Source of the DNA: an uncultured Bacteroidota bacterium
Lineage (GTDB): Bacteria; Bacteroidota; Bacteroidia; NS11-12g; UBA955
Assembly (NCBI GenBank): GCA_903953615.1
Contig: CAJBKH010000287.1
Location: 1 to 8,291 of the forward strand
DNA: 8,291 nucleotides
Direction: 5' to 3'
The translations under genes were made by a program, and so were the position numbers. Positions within the stretch are counted from its first letter, which is position 1. Each line of letters opens with the position of its first letter. Under the pieces are notes generated by a model. The model was not told the DNA's origin, ran no database searches, and saw nothing but the letters and a program-made list of their open reading frames with translations. Positions 7,335 through 8,291 of the stretch are shown here, piece by piece.

Positions 7335-7342
7335 TAAATTTG
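7335..7342 (+). promoter_or_regulatory. Putative promoter -7 box of the LamG protein gene
   Basis: TAAATTTG exactly matches TAnnTTTG and lies 25 bases before the ATG at 7368. It sits within a 7-base inverted repeat (TATAAAT 7333-7339, ATTTATA 7343-7349). No TTG is found at the -33 position. In such A/T-rich sequence a chance match is possible. Confidence 0.4.
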
Positions 7343-7367
7343 ATTTATAGTTTAATCCATTTAGTTT

Positions 7368-8291
7368 ATGAAAAAAGCCCTTACTTTAATTTCTTTGTTT
7401 ATTTTATCGTTTATTTGCATTGAATTGTCTGCTCAAAACGCCCTAGATTTTGATGGGACCGATGACAAAGTTGATTGCGGTAATGACACCTCTGTACAAA
7501 TCAGTGGTAAAGCCATTACACTCGAAGCATGGATTTACCCAACCGCATGGAAAACCAATGCATTTGATGGGAACGTTATAAACAAAGAATATAATACAAG
7601 TAATTATGGTTATATGTTGCGTGTTGGCGCAGGTGGTAAATTAAATTTCGCTATTGGCGATGGCACATGGCGTGAAATAACTACAGGTGCCATTCTATCC
7701 TTAAATACTTGGCAGCACATTGCAGGTACATATGATGGTGCTAAAATGCGTGTTTATTTAAATGGTGTAATTGTCGATTCCCTTGCGGTTGCAATCTCTA
7801 TTACCAAAACACCAACTACAAATTTAATGTTGGGAGCACATTCAACTTATACGCGTTTTTATCAAGGTTTGATTGATGAGGTTCGCATTTGGAATGTTTG
7901 CAGATCTGTCGCCCAACTTAACACTAACAAAGGCGTTGAATTTTGTTCAAGTCAAACCGGATTAAGGGCGTATTATAAATTTAACCAAGGTAAGGCTGCA
8001 TCTTCAAACGGTGCCATCACCACTTTGGCCGACCTAAGTGGTTATAATAACAATGCTAGTGTAGTCAATTTTGCTTTAAGTGGCAGTGGATCAAATTGGG
8101 TTAGAGGGCAAGCGTTTTCAAAAACCATTGCTACCTCAACTCAAAAAATTAGCAGTTGTGATAATTATACCAGTCCGAGTGGCAAATACAAATGGCTTGT
8201 TTCGGGTACTTATTTGGATACCATATCAGTTGGATTCTACGGATGCGATAGTATTATTACAACCAATTTAACAATCAAAAAATCTACAGGC
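7368..8291 (+). CDS. Secreted LamG-domain protein, probable type IX secretion cargo (3' end outside window)
   Basis: An uninterrupted frame of 308 codons runs from the ATG at 7368 to the last base of the window with no stop, so the gene is truncated by the window edge. Residues 1-23 are a Sec signal peptide (MKK, hydrophobic core, cleavage near LSAQ). Residues about 25-180 form a LamG/concanavalin A-like jelly-roll domain: it opens ALDFDGTDDKVDCG, has TLEAWIYP (51-58) and TWQHIAGTYDG (114-124), and ends GLIDEVRIWN (167-176). YYKFNQG (202-208) and LADLSGYNNNA (220-230) follow, as commonly seen after this domain in Bacteroidetes. Residues 264-303 look like the start of a Cys-bounded surface repeat (CDNYTSPSGKY ... 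CDSIITTNLTI). Proteins of this build usually end in a T9SS sorting domain for export across the outer membrane; that end is not visible. Role in adhesion or glycan binding is inferred. Confidence 0.88.
   Translation, partial: MKKALTLISLFILSFICIELSAQNALDFDGTDDKVDCGNDTSVQISGKAITLEAWIYPTAWKTNAFDGNVINKEYNTSNYGYMLRVGAGGKLNFAIGDGTWREITTGAILSLNTWQHIAGTYDGAKMRVYLNGVIVDSLAVAISITKTPTTNLMLGAHSTYTRFYQGLIDEVRIWNVCRSVAQLNTNKGVEFCSSQTGLRAYYKFNQGKAASSNGAITTLADLSGYNNNASVVNFALSGSGSNWVRGQAFSKTIATSTQKISSCDNYTSPSGKYKWLVSGTYLDTISVGFYGCDSIITTNLTIKKSTG

Noticed and set aside
8080..8271. A 63-codon plus-strand frame near the window end
   Set aside because: It overlaps the LamG protein gene in another frame; the LamG frame has a signal peptide and recognisable domain and continues to the window end.
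1..8291. Defence island, mobile element, CRISPR or other new system
   Set aside because: All genes belong to well-known families with separate roles; no repeats, integrases, transposases or unfamiliar conserved gene clusters were seen.

Overview
The window reads as an ordinary chromosomal stretch from a member of the Bacteroidota (Bacteroidetes), probably a Chitinophagia or Sphingobacteriia-like lineage. The evidence is the low GC content, the Bacteroidetes type of Lon protease, five upstream sites matching or close to the Bacteroidetes -7 promoter box TAnnTTTG, a subclass A2 (PER/CfxA-like) beta-lactamase, and a secreted LamG protein of the kind these bacteria export by the type IX secretion system. 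The lineage is inferred from protein style; no rRNA or other marker is present.

Layout: a long perfect hairpin at 36-72 closes the left side and probably terminates both lon (minus strand) and an unseen plus-strand gene to the left. The lon gene fills 96-2567 on the minus strand. A 173-base divergent spacer (2568-2740) carries a promoter for each direction. The rest is on the plus strand: an ABC exporter half-transporter (2741-4495), tryptophanyl-tRNA synthetase trpS (4539-5543), a deoxynucleoside kinase (5652-6290), a class A beta-lactamase (6331-7236), and a secreted LamG-domain protein that starts at 7368 and is cut off by the window end at 8291. No gap without a gene exceeds about 175 bases.

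The genes do not form one pathway. They cover protein quality control, export, tRNA charging, nucleoside salvage, beta-lactam hydrolysis and a cell-surface or secreted protein. Most plus-strand genes appear to have their own promoter, so this looks like a run of single-gene units; the kinase and beta-lactamase, 40 bases apart, are the best candidates for co-transcription.

I see no tRNA, rRNA, CRISPR array, insertion sequence, integrase or attachment site, and no clear sign of a new biological system. The points worth a second look are start-codon choices for lon, trpS and the kinase (the last possibly leaderless), the unusual active-site neighbourhood of the beta-lactamase, and the truncated surface protein.
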